A stretch of DNA of 48,696 bases from an uncultured Prevotella sp. (GCA_900320905.1 ONTZ01000021.1:1-48696); one strand, 5' to 3'. Positions 28,997-38,452 are shown, numbered from the stretch's first letter. The notes: generated by a model not told the origin, from the sequence alone. Made by a program: numbers and translations.

Positions 28997-30538
28997 TTAC
29001 ATATAGATAAAGTCATGGATGAAAGGATCCCATTTCTTGACCTTGATGGAGAGTTCCATTGTACCTTTCTCGGTAATACGGTCAATAGAAACACGATAGA
29101 TATTGTTACGAACTACACCATAATTCATGGCAGGACGACTACCGAGAGAATTTATAGTCTCCGTCTTACTCAGATCTGAAGCCTCAAAAGCCGTATAAAT
29201 GCCAGAACTCTCGCCACGGTGACGGAGGTAGCCATAATACACCATCTTGGTTGTATTTGCTGCATCCTTTGTACCATTCTTATAATAATAGCCATAGATT
29301 GCCAGACCTGTAGCATAGTAGTACAAAGGAGAGTTATCATCAATGGTATTCTCCATTGGATAGCCCACGATGATATTATCTTTTTCATCAAGTGTATACT
29401 TCTTGTAAGTTGTCTGCACATCTTTCATGTACAGCCACTTGGCATCATCCTCAGCCAATGCCTGTACCGCCGTCAGCGTATTGCTCAGTTGAGCGGGATG
29501 GTCTGACGCGGTCTTGGCGGCATTTGAATAAGAGTCAAGGACCCAACTACCAGTGGCTTCATGCGGCATATAGACAGGATCTACCGAACTTCTCGCGGTA
29601 TAATTGGCTGCTGTACTGGTGCGTTTGATGTAATATTCATTGCCAGTGTTTACATTGAACGGCACGACAGCCACGAGTTTAAAGATGTCACTACTTGTTG
29701 GTGTAGTTACATCTGTACTCTTAAACACTTTATATTCATAGCCGTCCACGTCAGTACCCGTACCCGTATTTGCCTTATACTCAACACCAGCACTATAGGC
29801 ATATTTTGTCCAAAAATCGATACGGGCGGACAAGCGCTCAATACGTATATTATCAAAACTGTAGATATAGTGATTTGCCCCCTCTAAAGTAGGAGTTGTA
29901 CCGGGGAAGTTAATAGTGGCATCTTCTTCTGACGCCATCAAGAAATTGGTAGCATCTATGCCCTTTCCGGAACCATTATAAGCCTTCGACGATACCATCT
30001 CACGAACAGCAGCAAGCGTGGTTGTTCCGGCAGTAATGGATGAGGACAAATCAGTGTTGGCCACGACAATCATGTGGTAAGGTTTGGTGACATCAAGGGG
30101 CGTACCCTTGATGGAGCGGTTACCGGTAGTGTAAACGGCTTCATCTTTATGGGGACTCTCGTCAGTACCCTGTGCATGACGGGAATCAAGCATAACAGGA
30201 TAATAGGCACAATAGTCAATAGTCGTAGCAGCAGCATTCACAGCAGAAGCATTGATACCAGAAGCCTGTTGATAGAATATTACCGTTACACCTGTAATGG
30301 CGTTTTCACGCTCAAAACCTGCCTCACGCCCGTCACCATTAAAGTAATCTGCAGGAATCTCCCCTGCCCTGGTCTTACCTTCTGTACTGACAGATATCCG
30401 TAAATTGATGTATTTCTCACTGGCATTCACCATCTCCACCTCTTCATGGTCGTAACTATAGCACGACATGAGGAGCGGTGCTGCCAGCGCGGCTGTCAGC
30501 AATGACTTGACGAGATGTAACTTACGCAACAGTGACAT
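28997..30538 (-). CDS. Fimbrial minor subunit lipoprotein
   Basis: The 513-residue product starts with a lipoprotein signal (lipobox LMSC in PLLMSCYSYDHEE). The fimbrillin-like body includes NLRISVSTEGKTRAGE (possible cleavage after Arg), YHMIVVANTDL, IERLSARIDFW and the C-terminal NYGVVRNNIYRVSIDRITEK followed by IKVKKWDPF. The pattern RNNIYRVSI...W near the C-terminus is typical of Mfa1/Mfa3-type fimbrillins. It lies 17 bases after the anchor gene in the operon. It is probably a minor or tip-linking component of the same fimbria. Confidence 0.82.
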   Translation of the reverse strand: MSLLRKLHLVKSLLTAALAAPLLMSCYSYDHEEVEMVNASEKYINLRISVSTEGKTRAGEIPADYFNGDGREAGFERENAITGVTVIFYQQASGINASAVNAAATTIDYCAYYPVMLDSRHAQGTDESPHKDEAVYTTGNRSIKGTPLDVTKPYHMIVVANTDLSSSITAGTTTLAAVREMVSSKAYNGSGKGIDATNFLMASEEDATINFPGTTPTLEGANHYIYSFDNIRIERLSARIDFWTKYAYSAGVEYKANTGTGTDVDGYEYKVFKSTDVTTPTSSDIFKLVAVVPFNVNTGNEYYIKRTSTAANYTARSSVDPVYMPHEATGSWVLDSYSNAAKTASDHPAQLSNTLTAVQALAEDDAKWLYMKDVQTTYKKYTLDEKDNIIVGYPMENTIDDNSPLYYYATGLAIYGYYYKNGTKDAANTTKMVYYGYLRHRGESSGIYTAFEASDLSKTETINSLGSRPAMNYGVVRNNIYRVSIDRITEKGTMELSIKVKKWDPFIHDFIYM

Positions 30539-30555
30539 TCTTGTATATAGAGTAT

Positions 30556-31698
30556 TTAGAATTCAACATATTGGATTCGTCTTGCCCATGAGAGCACATC
30601 CACACAGACTGAGATGAAGGCACCCTGGGCCCACTTGCCGTTCTTTAGAAACAGTTCGAGGCGATAGTCGTACTCACGATCCAGATATTCCTGCGGAGAG
30701 TAGTTGTATATCTCGTATGCCATGCGACCCGTACAAAGAATGTAGGGCAGATTAAGCATAGCAACGTTCTCTCCTGTCTTCTTATTGCGGATGCATAACA
30801 CGGCGTTATCGTTGGTCGTGGTGTTATACATCAGGCGGTTGAACATCAGGTCGTAGTGTGCAGAATAGTCTGCGGCAATGCTTCTCGTACCTTCAATGAC
30901 GGTGGTCCACTGCGCGTATGGGCGGTAGACAACGGAGTCACCAGGTACAACGAGGTTGTTGGCGTAATCCACATCGGTGTTTGCATCAATGATGAACACC
31001 TCATAGTCTTCATCCTTCACCTCCTCAGGTGTATCGAGTTCACGCAGGGAGATATTCAGATGGTTGGTGTCACGGATCAGACTCACCGTGGCGTATGTAG
31101 GCTCACCTCTGACGATGCTCACCTGGTCGGTGCCATTCGTGTTGACTGCACCTGTATTCGACAGATGGTAACGAGTAGCGGCGGGCAGGTTCGCAGCCTC
31201 AGCCTTGAGGGTGGTCAGCGTGTGCCAAAGGGTGTCGAGAGGGGCAGCATGAGATACGGTGGCATAAGGAGTGCCAGACTGATGAGCCAGCGACACCCGG
31301 AGCGACATGCGGTTGTCGCCGATGGTGGGTTTGTAGCCTGTTGCGGCAGAGGCTGTAGCCCAGTCGTTCTGCATGGCAACGGCCACCAGACGGTACAGGT
31401 GGTCGGGAGCCAACTCTTGTTCCGTGAAATGGATGTTGTATCCATACTTGGAGAGTTCGCTCCCGCTCACCGTCCGCTGAGCGGCAATGCGATCCGATTC
31501 ATCGAACACATAGAGCGTCAGGCCGCCTACATGGTCCTTGAACATGTCAGCACGCTGAATGTTATAGTCGTAAACGAAGTTGACATACAAGCCTGTCGGA
31601 CAGTCACTCAGGTCTTCCTTCATCATGTCGCAGCCAGTCATCAACATTGCCGCCATCAGCAGCAGTACGCCCTTGTGTAAGATGTTTCGAACGTTCAT
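30556..31698 (-). CDS. FimB/Mfa2-family fimbrial anchor lipoprotein
   Basis: The 380-residue product has a lipobox MTGC at about 20-23 and then the family-typical opening DLSDCPTGLYVNFVYDYN, ADMFKDHVGGLTLYVFDE. It ends with a domain containing EYLDREYDYRLELFLKNGKW. In P. gingivalis Mfa2 and FimB sit in the outer membrane, anchor the shaft and limit its length. It is located 53 bases downstream of the shaft gene, the same order as mfa1-mfa2. The leader between them contains the 15-mer TATATAAATAAGGTA, also seen before groS. Confidence 0.9.
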   Translation of the reverse strand: MNVRNILHKGVLLLMAAMLMTGCDMMKEDLSDCPTGLYVNFVYDYNIQRADMFKDHVGGLTLYVFDESDRIAAQRTVSGSELSKYGYNIHFTEQELAPDHLYRLVAVAMQNDWATASAATGYKPTIGDNRMSLRVSLAHQSGTPYATVSHAAPLDTLWHTLTTLKAEAANLPAATRYHLSNTGAVNTNGTDQVSIVRGEPTYATVSLIRDTNHLNISLRELDTPEEVKDEDYEVFIIDANTDVDYANNLVVPGDSVVYRPYAQWTTVIEGTRSIAADYSAHYDLMFNRLMYNTTTNDNAVLCIRNKKTGENVAMLNLPYILCTGRMAYEIYNYSPQEYLDREYDYRLELFLKNGKWAQGAFISVCVDVLSWARRIQYVEF

Positions 31699-31751
31699 TG
31701 TCGTAGAGTTATAACTTAATTTCTTTTATTACCTTATTTATATAAAGGAGA

Positions 31752-33695
31752 TTAGAAGATCCAGTTCTGGAGACGCTTAGCCCAAGACAGGATATGAATC
31801 TTCACAGAGATATACTCCTCTACATTATCGTCTGGAGTATCGGGATTGGCTACATTTCCAGAAGGATCAACAGGTGAGCCAATCTTGTTGAATGCGGTTA
31901 CGGTTACATCATACCAGTTGTTACGAACCATTCCATAGCGGCCAAGATAGTTCTCCTCGGCTGTCTTTCCATTGGCAGGATAAGCCGTTGTTGCACTTGG
32001 TTTAGTAGTCTCCCAGCAGTTCCAAGGAGCGAGGTCACCCTGTGCCTTTGCTGTAGCCTCGGCATAAGTGCCAAGACTCTTCTCGTAACCTGTGTTTGCG
32101 AAATGCTCAAAACGGGCCTCATAATAAACAATGCCATCTGTATATTTCAATACTTTCACGTCATCATTGACAGCACTGATAATTGATGACCAGTCTGCGA
32201 TAGATGGATTGGCTGACAATGGTTTAGTCGGGTCTGTTGCAGACACTGAACTAGCAAAAGCAGTAGTGTTAAATGCTACACTAGCAATTGTATGCTTACC
32301 TGTTGTGGCATCGTCAGCATAGGTGACAGTGAAATACGACGGTAAAATCTCGAACGATTTGCCAGCCTTTGTTACAGCCGCAAAAGCAGCCACGACATTT
32401 GAATTATCCACAATACCCTTTACCAAGTAACTCTCAGCATTTGCCTGATTATAACGCTCCTGATTCCCGTTGACAGTATAGAAATCAGCCGGTGTGGCTG
32501 GGGTCACCTTGATGATAGCACGAGTCGTATTCTTATACAACTGGTTGGCAACATTAAAGGTATTCTCGTTACAGTACTGAGGATTTGCAACACCCGTAGC
32601 ACCCCAGTTAGTAACACCTGAGGTATTGTCTGAGCGAAGTAAACCTGTTGCAGTGGCATCATATTGAGGATCAATACACCAATAGGTACGGTAGATATCT
32701 TTTTCAGTGGGATGAAGGACGGAAGTAGTACCCATCTTTACGTCACCTACCATACGGTATACCGGGGATGTGAATGCTTCTGAAGAATAAGCGATATACG
32801 CAAGGTCGCCCATATTGCGCACAACAAATGACTTAGGCTCCTTGTTGTCAATAACCCATTCAACCGAACCAATAGCAAGAGGAGTGGAAGTACCACCAAC
32901 TGTTCCAGGAATCGTGGCAGAACTACTCCAGTCGAGTGTTGCTTTAGCAACGGCACGCTCTACATACACGTCACCAGCAGGATCTGCCAAGGCTTCTGCC
33001 TTCGTCTTCTTGATCTTTGTCTTGTCAAGTTCGGCAAGCGTCTTAATCTGTTCTGCTTTCGGAGCAGCGGCCTTTGCTGTTGCATTTGCATACTGAAGGG
33101 CTGCATTGGTCATGAAGAAATAGTCTTTCGAAGTGGAACCAGTCTTAATATAGAAAGACTCATTACCAGCAACCTGATAAGCGGCATCCATCAATTCTGA
33201 GAGTTTCTTTCCGCTAACAGATGCTCCTCCAATTGTTGCTTCACCGCCTGAGATGTTCATTACATTCTTATAGTTCAGACAAACAAGGGCAAACAAATAG
33301 TCTGTTGCAGCCATATTTCCAGATACCGTTGCTACTGTCTGATAAGAATAGGTCAGGTTGTCACCAGGAGTTTCAGGAGTGTCATCGTCCTCCTTATCAA
33401 ATGGCAAAGTCAGTTGTTGGGCACTGATACACGTAGCGTTTGCCTCATCAGCACCTGCAAACAAAAGGAGTGCTGCATCCTTCACTTTGTACTCATTAGC
33501 AAGACCGTCGTCATAGTTATCATTTGCTGCACGAGTAGCAGCAGGAGTCGTCGGAAGATTAATGGACAAGGAGATGTAACCATCGCCTTCGCCATCCCAA
33601 CCAGGAGTACCATTCTCTGCCACATCCTTGTCGGACGAGCATGCGCCCAACAGCAGTCCCACTGCTGCCAACGCTAAGAAACTTAATTTTTTCAT
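31752..33695 (-). CDS. Mfa1-family major fimbrial subunit
   Basis: From the ATG at 33695 the product has 647 residues. The upstream TTG in the longest frame is rejected because the lipoprotein signal MKKLSFLALAAVGLLLGACS starts at the ATG. After the lipidated Cys comes ISLSINLPTTPAATRAANDN, the usual site where an arginine protease removes the propeptide and frees the donor strand. Family features at the end are GRYGMVRNNWYDVTVTAFNKIG and VKIHILSWAKRLQNWIF. It should polymerise as the shaft of the fimbria by strand exchange. It is larger than P. gingivalis Mfa1. The neighbours (anchor downstream, DUF3868 and DUF3575 upstream) support the call. Confidence 0.9.
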   Translation of the reverse strand: MKKLSFLALAAVGLLLGACSSDKDVAENGTPGWDGEGDGYISLSINLPTTPAATRAANDNYDDGLANEYKVKDAALLLFAGADEANATCISAQQLTLPFDKEDDDTPETPGDNLTYSYQTVATVSGNMAATDYLFALVCLNYKNVMNISGGEATIGGASVSGKKLSELMDAAYQVAGNESFYIKTGSTSKDYFFMTNAALQYANATAKAAAPKAEQIKTLAELDKTKIKKTKAEALADPAGDVYVERAVAKATLDWSSSATIPGTVGGTSTPLAIGSVEWVIDNKEPKSFVVRNMGDLAYIAYSSEAFTSPVYRMVGDVKMGTTSVLHPTEKDIYRTYWCIDPQYDATATGLLRSDNTSGVTNWGATGVANPQYCNENTFNVANQLYKNTTRAIIKVTPATPADFYTVNGNQERYNQANAESYLVKGIVDNSNVVAAFAAVTKAGKSFEILPSYFTVTYADDATTGKHTIASVAFNTTAFASSVSATDPTKPLSANPSIADWSSIISAVNDDVKVLKYTDGIVYYEARFEHFANTGYEKSLGTYAEATAKAQGDLAPWNCWETTKPSATTAYPANGKTAEENYLGRYGMVRNNWYDVTVTAFNKIGSPVDPSGNVANPDTPDDNVEEYISVKIHILSWAKRLQNWIF

Positions 33696-33749
33696 AAGCA
33701 AAAATGTTTAAAAGAGTTAATTATTTAATTAATTTGAAATATATTGTTT

Positions 33750-35234
33750 TTATCGTAATTGCTTGAGGGCTTCGAGATTCTTCGACACGTCAAGTCCCTT
33801 GCCGGCGGCGGCGTTGAGGAACTTCTCGGCTTCATCATACTTGCCCTGGAGGATGGACAGCACGCCACGGGCCTGGTCGGCCTTGGCACTGGTGCCGGCG
33901 CGCTGCAAAAGGGTCTCGGCCTTCAGCAGGTCCTTCTGGTGCATGGCCACATTGGCCAGATTTATCAGAGCCTCGGGCTCGTCGGGATAGTAGTTGAGAG
34001 CCGTCTGGATGACCTGGTTGTACTCAGGACCGTACTGCTCGTAGGTGTTGGCGACATCCCACATCTCACGCAGCGACAACTGATAGGGCTTGGTCTTGTA
34101 GATCTCCTTGGCCTGACTGACACTGAAGTCGTGGAAGTTGAAGGATATCTCGTAGTCGGAGCGGCGCAGACCGGGATAGACCTCCTTCAGCAGATAGCGG
34201 TACTCCTCGGGGTACTTGCTGCGGACGGACAGTTCGTCGCGGTCGGCCTGGTTGGTGACACCCTTGTCGATATCAGACAACACCTTATTAATAATAGTAA
34301 GGATCTGCTGCTTGTGGGGCAAGGTCTGCTCGTCCATCTTCTCAACGGCCTCACGCAAGCCAATCCAGTTCTCGGGCGTGGCCTCGGCGGGGGCGAATAC
34401 GTTGGCTGGCAGACTGTAGAGGCTCTTCACATAGTCGGTGAGCGACTTGGCACGGTTGGTAGCCAGCATCTTATTGTGCTCAAAGGGACTCTCAGGCGAT
34501 GCCCAGCCGTGAATCTTAATCTCACGCACGGTGATGTTCGGATCGGCCACCATCACGTCGAGGGTGTCGGTGATCTTACGGATCTCACGACGGTTATCCA
34601 TATAGTCGGGCTTCATCTCCCACTTGTTGACCACGAAGGTGATATAGGCGGAGCCATGCAGTTTGACATCCTTCTTCACGTGGGTAGGCACGACATCCAC
34701 ATAATTGACGAGTTCATACGGATCGGGGGGCAGGAGACTGGCGATGTAGGCCTGTTCGGACTTCATCTTGTCGCCACAGCCACAGAGGTCGCACTCCACA
34801 TAGACATCGGCACCGTCGTGCCAGGGCTGGCTATCCACGGCATCGGCATACTTATACGACTGTGGCTCGCCTTTCTGACGGCGCACCTTCACATAATTAT
34901 CAGCATAGAGCGGATCGATGCCGTCGCGCTCAAAGACAATCTCCTGGGTGCGACCCGTGACGAGCAATGACTTCATACGCTGCTCGTGCGCACCGTCCTT
35001 ACTCTTGATGATGGGGGTGAAGGCACGATAGCGGTTGGATGGCACTTGCAGGGAGTCGAGCACAAAGTCGAGCGACACCATCGTCTGGTCGCCCACATGA
35101 CCCACCTGATAGTTACTGACCTTCACACGGTTGTCACTCCCACCCTTCTCGCCAGTGAGCAGGATGGAAGTCTGTGCGACTGCTGCCGACATACAGGCAG
35201 ACAATACAACTATGAGGAAATAGCGATTGTTCAT
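33750..35234 (-). CDS. DUF3868 protein with OmpA-like domain and TPR tail
   Basis: The 494-residue product has a signal peptide (ending SAAVAQ). A DUF3868-type N-terminal region follows, then an OmpA/MotB-like segment (IKIHGWASPESPFEHNKMLA then NRAKSLTDYV) that in relatives binds peptidoglycan, and TPR-like helices near the C-terminus (ALINLANVAMHQKDLLKAETLL). Proteins of this kind accompany Bacteroidales fimbrial operons and may link the assembly site to the cell wall; that role is inferred. It starts 12 bases after the DUF3575 gene and precedes the shaft gene by 54 bases. Confidence 0.88.
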   Translation of the reverse strand: MNNRYFLIVVLSACMSAAVAQTSILLTGEKGGSDNRVKVSNYQVGHVGDQTMVSLDFVLDSLQVPSNRYRAFTPIIKSKDGAHEQRMKSLLVTGRTQEIVFERDGIDPLYADNYVKVRRQKGEPQSYKYADAVDSQPWHDGADVYVECDLCGCGDKMKSEQAYIASLLPPDPYELVNYVDVVPTHVKKDVKLHGSAYITFVVNKWEMKPDYMDNRREIRKITDTLDVMVADPNITVREIKIHGWASPESPFEHNKMLATNRAKSLTDYVKSLYSLPANVFAPAEATPENWIGLREAVEKMDEQTLPHKQQILTIINKVLSDIDKGVTNQADRDELSVRSKYPEEYRYLLKEVYPGLRRSDYEISFNFHDFSVSQAKEIYKTKPYQLSLREMWDVANTYEQYGPEYNQVIQTALNYYPDEPEALINLANVAMHQKDLLKAETLLQRAGTSAKADQARGVLSILQGKYDEAEKFLNAAAGKGLDVSKNLEALKQLR

Positions 35235-35246
35235 GGATTCTCTGAA

Positions 35247-35834
35247 TTAGAACATATATAATAAGGAAAGGGCCAACTTGGTGGGGCCTACATAAATCTT
35301 ATGACCGTCGTCAATCTTTGCGCCACACTCACCACACTTGAACTTGCCGTAGTCGATGTAGGCAGCACCGACACCGATGGAAGCCTCGAAGTTCCAATGG
35401 CGGGAGAGCACCCACTGGTAACCGTAACTGACACCACCTCCGACATACCAGCCCTCGAAGCGATGATCCTTCAGTTCATCCCAGAAAAGCAGGTTGACAT
35501 TGGCAGCGTCGTACTCACCACCAAAGGCATGGATACCGACAAACGAACCATTAAACCGCTGACAGAACCAGTAGCGGTACTCCGGGTTGAGAATCCAGTG
35601 CTTGGCATACTTCTTGTCGTCGCCACTACCGAACTTCCATGGATTAAGACCATAGAACAACTGCACGGTGGACTTCTTGCCGATGCCCATCTCCGCTCCG
35701 ATATTCGGCGTGGTAGTGGCATCGTAGAGCAAGTTGGTCTTCAGGGCTACTTGCTGGGCTTGGGCAGTTCCGATGTCTGCCGTCAAAAGGATGGTCAATA
35801 GAACCATCAATGTCTTTAGCAAATTCTTCTTCAC
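35247..35834 (-). CDS. DUF3575 outer-membrane protein, first fimbrial operon gene
   Basis: The 195-residue product starts at GTG (35834) with a signal peptide ending GTAQAQ. A DUF3575 domain follows: QVALKTNLLYDATTTPNIGA, WILNPEYRYWFC, FVGIHAFGGEYD, GVSYGYQWVLSRHWNFEASI, ending LALSLLYMF. Alternating residues and the terminal Phe suggest an outer-membrane beta-barrel. Pairs of DUF3575 and DUF3868 genes commonly head fimbrial operons in Bacteroidales. A predicted leader of about 46 bases separates it from the promoter at 35887. Confidence 0.9.
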   Translation of the reverse strand: MKKNLLKTLMVLLTILLTADIGTAQAQQVALKTNLLYDATTTPNIGAEMGIGKKSTVQLFYGLNPWKFGSGDDKKYAKHWILNPEYRYWFCQRFNGSFVGIHAFGGEYDAANVNLLFWDELKDHRFEGWYVGGGVSYGYQWVLSRHWNFEASIGVGAAYIDYGKFKCGECGAKIDDGHKIYVGPTKLALSLLYMF

Positions 35835-35886
35835 GTTATATAATTATCAATGTCGGTTAATTACCATCAAACTAGTTTAATAATTG

Positions 35887-35934
35887 CAAAATTAAATATT
35901 TTTATCGACAAAACAATGGTTTTTGTCGACAAAA
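35887..35934 (-). promoter_or_regulatory. Fimbrial operon promoter with twin palindromic operators
   Basis: On the minus strand: -7 box TAATTTTG (35887-35894), 19-base spacer, -33 TTG (35914-35916). A perfect palindrome TTTTGTCGACAAAA (35921-35934) lies just upstream of the -33 box. A one-mismatch copy, TTTTATCGACAAAA as read on the plus strand (35900-35913), lies inside the spacer. Their centres are 21 bp apart, two DNA turns, so two dimers could bind on one face. No regulator gene is adjacent. Confidence 0.75.
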
Positions 35935-35994
35935 GAAGAAAAACTCCCAATAATTAACTCGCGTTAACACAAGTAGGTTGGCAATTTATATTCT

Positions 35995-36492
35995 TTAGTA
36001 GTCAATTGTAAAGTTTTCCACTCCCATCCATTGTACAATTCCCTCAGAGGAACAAATATAGACCCGGGGAATGGTCTGCGTGGCAAAAAGGTTAAAGATA
36101 CGACGGTCAGCCTGAGGGGAATAAGGTATTGACAACTGTTTTTCCTGCCAGAAGGCAGCAATGCTCTCCTGACTCTCCTCACGGGCTATGGCAACCATCT
36201 GGAAGCCAGGCTCAGAGCGATGCCTCAGATAATAGTCGTTGAGTTCAGGCAGTTCACGCTGACAATCAGAACAACTGGTATGGAAAAAGACGATGACCGT
36301 CCGGCCCGTGAGACGTCCGGTAGAGAAGACACCCGACCCGTCGCTCGTGAGATAATCCACAGAAAAGGACGGCAGGCGATCGCCCACCCTGACGAGACTA
36401 GACTCATCAGGATCCAGGCCGTCTTCATGCGTGTCGATGGTGCAGCCAACAAACATAAGCGCCATCAATAGGACGCGAAACAATGATTTCAC
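35995..36492 (-). CDS. Thioredoxin-like lipoprotein (TlpA/AhpC-TSA type)
   Basis: The 165-residue product starts at GTG (36492), which is 4 bases after a good promoter box. It has a lipobox FVGC (Cys17) and a thioredoxin fold with the redox motif CSDC (74-77, in FFHTSCSDCQRELPEL) and a cis-proline (TIPRVY) near the C-terminus. It is a probable outer- or inner-membrane-anchored thiol oxidoreductase or peroxiredoxin-like protein. It is transcribed toward the fimbrial operon but that operon has its own promoter, so a joint role is unproven. Confidence 0.88.
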   Translation of the reverse strand: MKSLFRVLLMALMFVGCTIDTHEDGLDPDESSLVRVGDRLPSFSVDYLTSDGSGVFSTGRLTGRTVIVFFHTSCSDCQRELPELNDYYLRHRSEPGFQMVAIAREESQESIAAFWQEKQLSIPYSPQADRRIFNLFATQTIPRVYICSSEGIVQWMGVENFTIDY

Positions 36493-36496
36493 GCCT

Positions 36497-36527
36497 CAAA
36501 GGTACTATTTTTTTCTAAAAACACAAA
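36497..36527 (-). promoter_or_regulatory. Promoter of the thioredoxin-like lipoprotein, leaderless type
   Basis: On the minus strand the -7 box TACCTTTG (36497-36504) follows TTTG (36524-36527) by 19 bases and ends only 4 bases before the GTG start. This spacing also supports the GTG as the start. Confidence 0.7.
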
Positions 36528-36567
36528 TAAATTACCTGTTTTTTACACTCAATTGAAAAAAAAACAC

Positions 36568-36575
36568 TATCTTTG
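36568..36575 (+). promoter_or_regulatory. Candidate sppA -7 promoter box
   Basis: TATCTTTG lies 34 bases before the sppA ATG. No clear -33 TTTG is at the right distance. The leader ends ATAAGGTAT directly before ATG, a motif also found before the histidine phosphatase gene. Confidence 0.5.
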
Positions 36576-36609
36576 CCATCTGAAATACATATAATAATAA
36601 ATAAGGTAT

Positions 36610-38418
36610 ATGAAACAGTTTTTTAAAATGACGCTTGCCACCATCTGTGGTATTGCTATCTTCATCACGCTGATGGGGCTATTCTTCGTGATCTCACTGG
36701 TAGGAATGATTGCCAGCGAGTCGGCATCAACCAAGGTTAAGGACAATTCCGTATTCGTCATCAAGATGGGCGGCACAATCAGTGAGCGCTCCGAGGAGGG
36801 GACACCGTTTGACGCCCTCCTGGGAATGGGCGACATGAGTGCCATGGGCCTCGACGACCTGATTGCCAGCATCCGCAAGGCCAAGGATGACGAAAACGTT
36901 AAAGGCATCTACTTAGAGGGAGGTGCCACCAGTTTCGATGCGCCCGCCACTGCCCAGCAGTTGCGCGATGAACTGAAGGAGTTTAAGAAGAGCGGCAAAT
37001 GGATTGTAGCCTACGCCGACCAGTATATGCAGGCTTCCTATTATGTGGCTACTGTGGCCGACAAGATCTACCTGAACGATCATGGCATGATCGACTTCAA
37101 GGGACTTGGTGGCAAAGGTGAATACATGAAGGGACTCTACGACAAACTCGGCATCAAGTACCAGGTGGCCAAAGTCGGTAAATACAAGAGTTATGTGGAG
37201 AGCAATACGCTGACGGGCATGAGCGATTATGACCGTGAACAGCGGGAGGCCTATCTGAACGGTATCTGGAACTACTGGCTGAAGGAGATGGCTGAGGGGC
37301 GCAAGGTGAAGGCTGAAGACCTGAACCAACTGGCCAACGACAGCATCATGGCCTTTGCCAAAGACCAGGACTACGTCAAGGCTAAACTCGTAGACAAGAT
37401 CATGTTCCCCGAGGAGATCAAGGCCGAAATCAAGAGTCGTCTGAAACTGGACAAGGATGATGACATTCCACAACTGACCATCTCTGACATGCTCAATGTC
37501 AAATCGAAGAAAAAGGATGACGGCGAGAAGATTGCCATCTACTTTGCCTACGGCGATATTGTCGATAGCGAGGCCATGAATATGCTGAGTGGCGGTGGAC
37601 ATAGCATCGTGGGAAGAAGTACCGCAGAAGACTTGCGCAAACTCGCCGACGACGAGGATGTGAAGGCTGTCGTGTTCCGTGTAAACTCTGGCGGTGGCAG
37701 TGCCGTGGCCTCTGAACAGATACGCCACGCCATCAAACTGCTGAAGGAGAAGAAGCCCGTCGTGGTATCCATGGGTGGCATGGCTGCCTCCGGCGGCTAC
37801 TGGATCAGTTCTCCCGCCAACTATATCTTCGCAGAGCCCACCACCATCACAGGAAGTATCGGTATCTTCGGTCTGATTCCTAACTTCAGCGGTCTGGTTA
37901 CAGACAAACTCGGCGTCACCTTCGACGGGGTGACCACCAATAAGTTTACTGACTACGAGCAGGATCTCATCCTTGGAAAGAACAACGACGAGATTATGAA
38001 GCACATGCAGACCTACATCGATCAAGGCTATCAGAACTTCCTCAGCATCGTGTCAGAAGGGCGCGGTCTGAAACCAGAACAGGTGGACTCCATCGGACAG
38101 GGACGTGTATGGCTCGCCACTGACGCCGTCAAGATCAAACTCGTTGACAAACTTGGCAGTCTCGATGACGCTGTGAAGAAGGCCGCAGAACTGGCTAAGG
38201 TTGACGAATACTACACCAGCACATATCCTAACAAAGGCAGTTGGATGGACCAGTTCCTGCCGAAGGAGAACAAAGGCACTTATCTCGACAGTCAGATACA
38301 GGCTGAGTTGAAGGCATTCCTTGGCGACCTCTACGAGCCAATGATGCAGATTCGCAACGACCTCAAGAACAACAGTCGCATCCAGGCACGTATGCTCGAC
38401 GATGTCAGGGTGAAGTGA
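36610..38418 (+). CDS. sppA: Signal peptide peptidase SppA, 67K type
   Basis: The 602-residue product is full length for the long, two-repeat SppA. One N-terminal membrane segment (about 8-32, TLATICGIAIFITLMGLFFV) anchors it with the protease outside the cytoplasm. The catalytic Lys is in KVGKYKSYVES (about residue 195) and the nucleophilic Ser in TITGSIGIFG (about 415). SGGGSAVASEQIRHAIK and GGMAASGGYWISS are also conserved. It degrades signal peptides left in the membrane. The stop codon TGA falls inside the first unit of a heptamer repeat, and lpxK starts at the end of that repeat. Confidence 0.96.
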   Translation: MKQFFKMTLATICGIAIFITLMGLFFVISLVGMIASESASTKVKDNSVFVIKMGGTISERSEEGTPFDALLGMGDMSAMGLDDLIASIRKAKDDENVKGIYLEGGATSFDAPATAQQLRDELKEFKKSGKWIVAYADQYMQASYYVATVADKIYLNDHGMIDFKGLGGKGEYMKGLYDKLGIKYQVAKVGKYKSYVESNTLTGMSDYDREQREAYLNGIWNYWLKEMAEGRKVKAEDLNQLANDSIMAFAKDQDYVKAKLVDKIMFPEEIKAEIKSRLKLDKDDDIPQLTISDMLNVKSKKKDDGEKIAIYFAYGDIVDSEAMNMLSGGGHSIVGRSTAEDLRKLADDEDVKAVVFRVNSGGGSAVASEQIRHAIKLLKEKKPVVVSMGGMAASGGYWISSPANYIFAEPTTITGSIGIFGLIPNFSGLVTDKLGVTFDGVTTNKFTDYEQDLILGKNNDEIMKHMQTYIDQGYQNFLSIVSEGRGLKPEQVDSIGQGRVWLATDAVKIKLVDKLGSLDDAVKKAAELAKVDEYYTSTYPNKGSWMDQFLPKENKGTYLDSQIQAELKAFLGDLYEPMMQIRNDLKNNSRIQARMLDDVRVK

Positions 38419-38452
38419 GAAGTGAGAAGTGAAAAGTGAAAAGTGAGAAGTG
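38415..38452 (+). repeat. GTGARAA heptamer array between sppA and lpxK
   Basis: Five 7-bp units run from 38415 to 38449: GTGAGAA, GTGAGAA, GTGAAAA, GTGAAAA, GTGAGAA, followed by GTG. The first unit provides the sppA stop (TGA 38416-38418) and the last GTG (38450) is the first possible lpxK start. A related array sits after thiL. Confidence 0.95.

Noticed and set aside
35835-35994. Invertible (phase-variable) promoter for the fimbrial operon
   Set aside because: The palindromes are short and tandem, not long inverted repeats around the promoter, and no recombinase gene is in the window.
36913-38025. 370-codon minus-strand frame opposite sppA
   Set aside because: Antisense shadow of sppA, with no motif or start signal.
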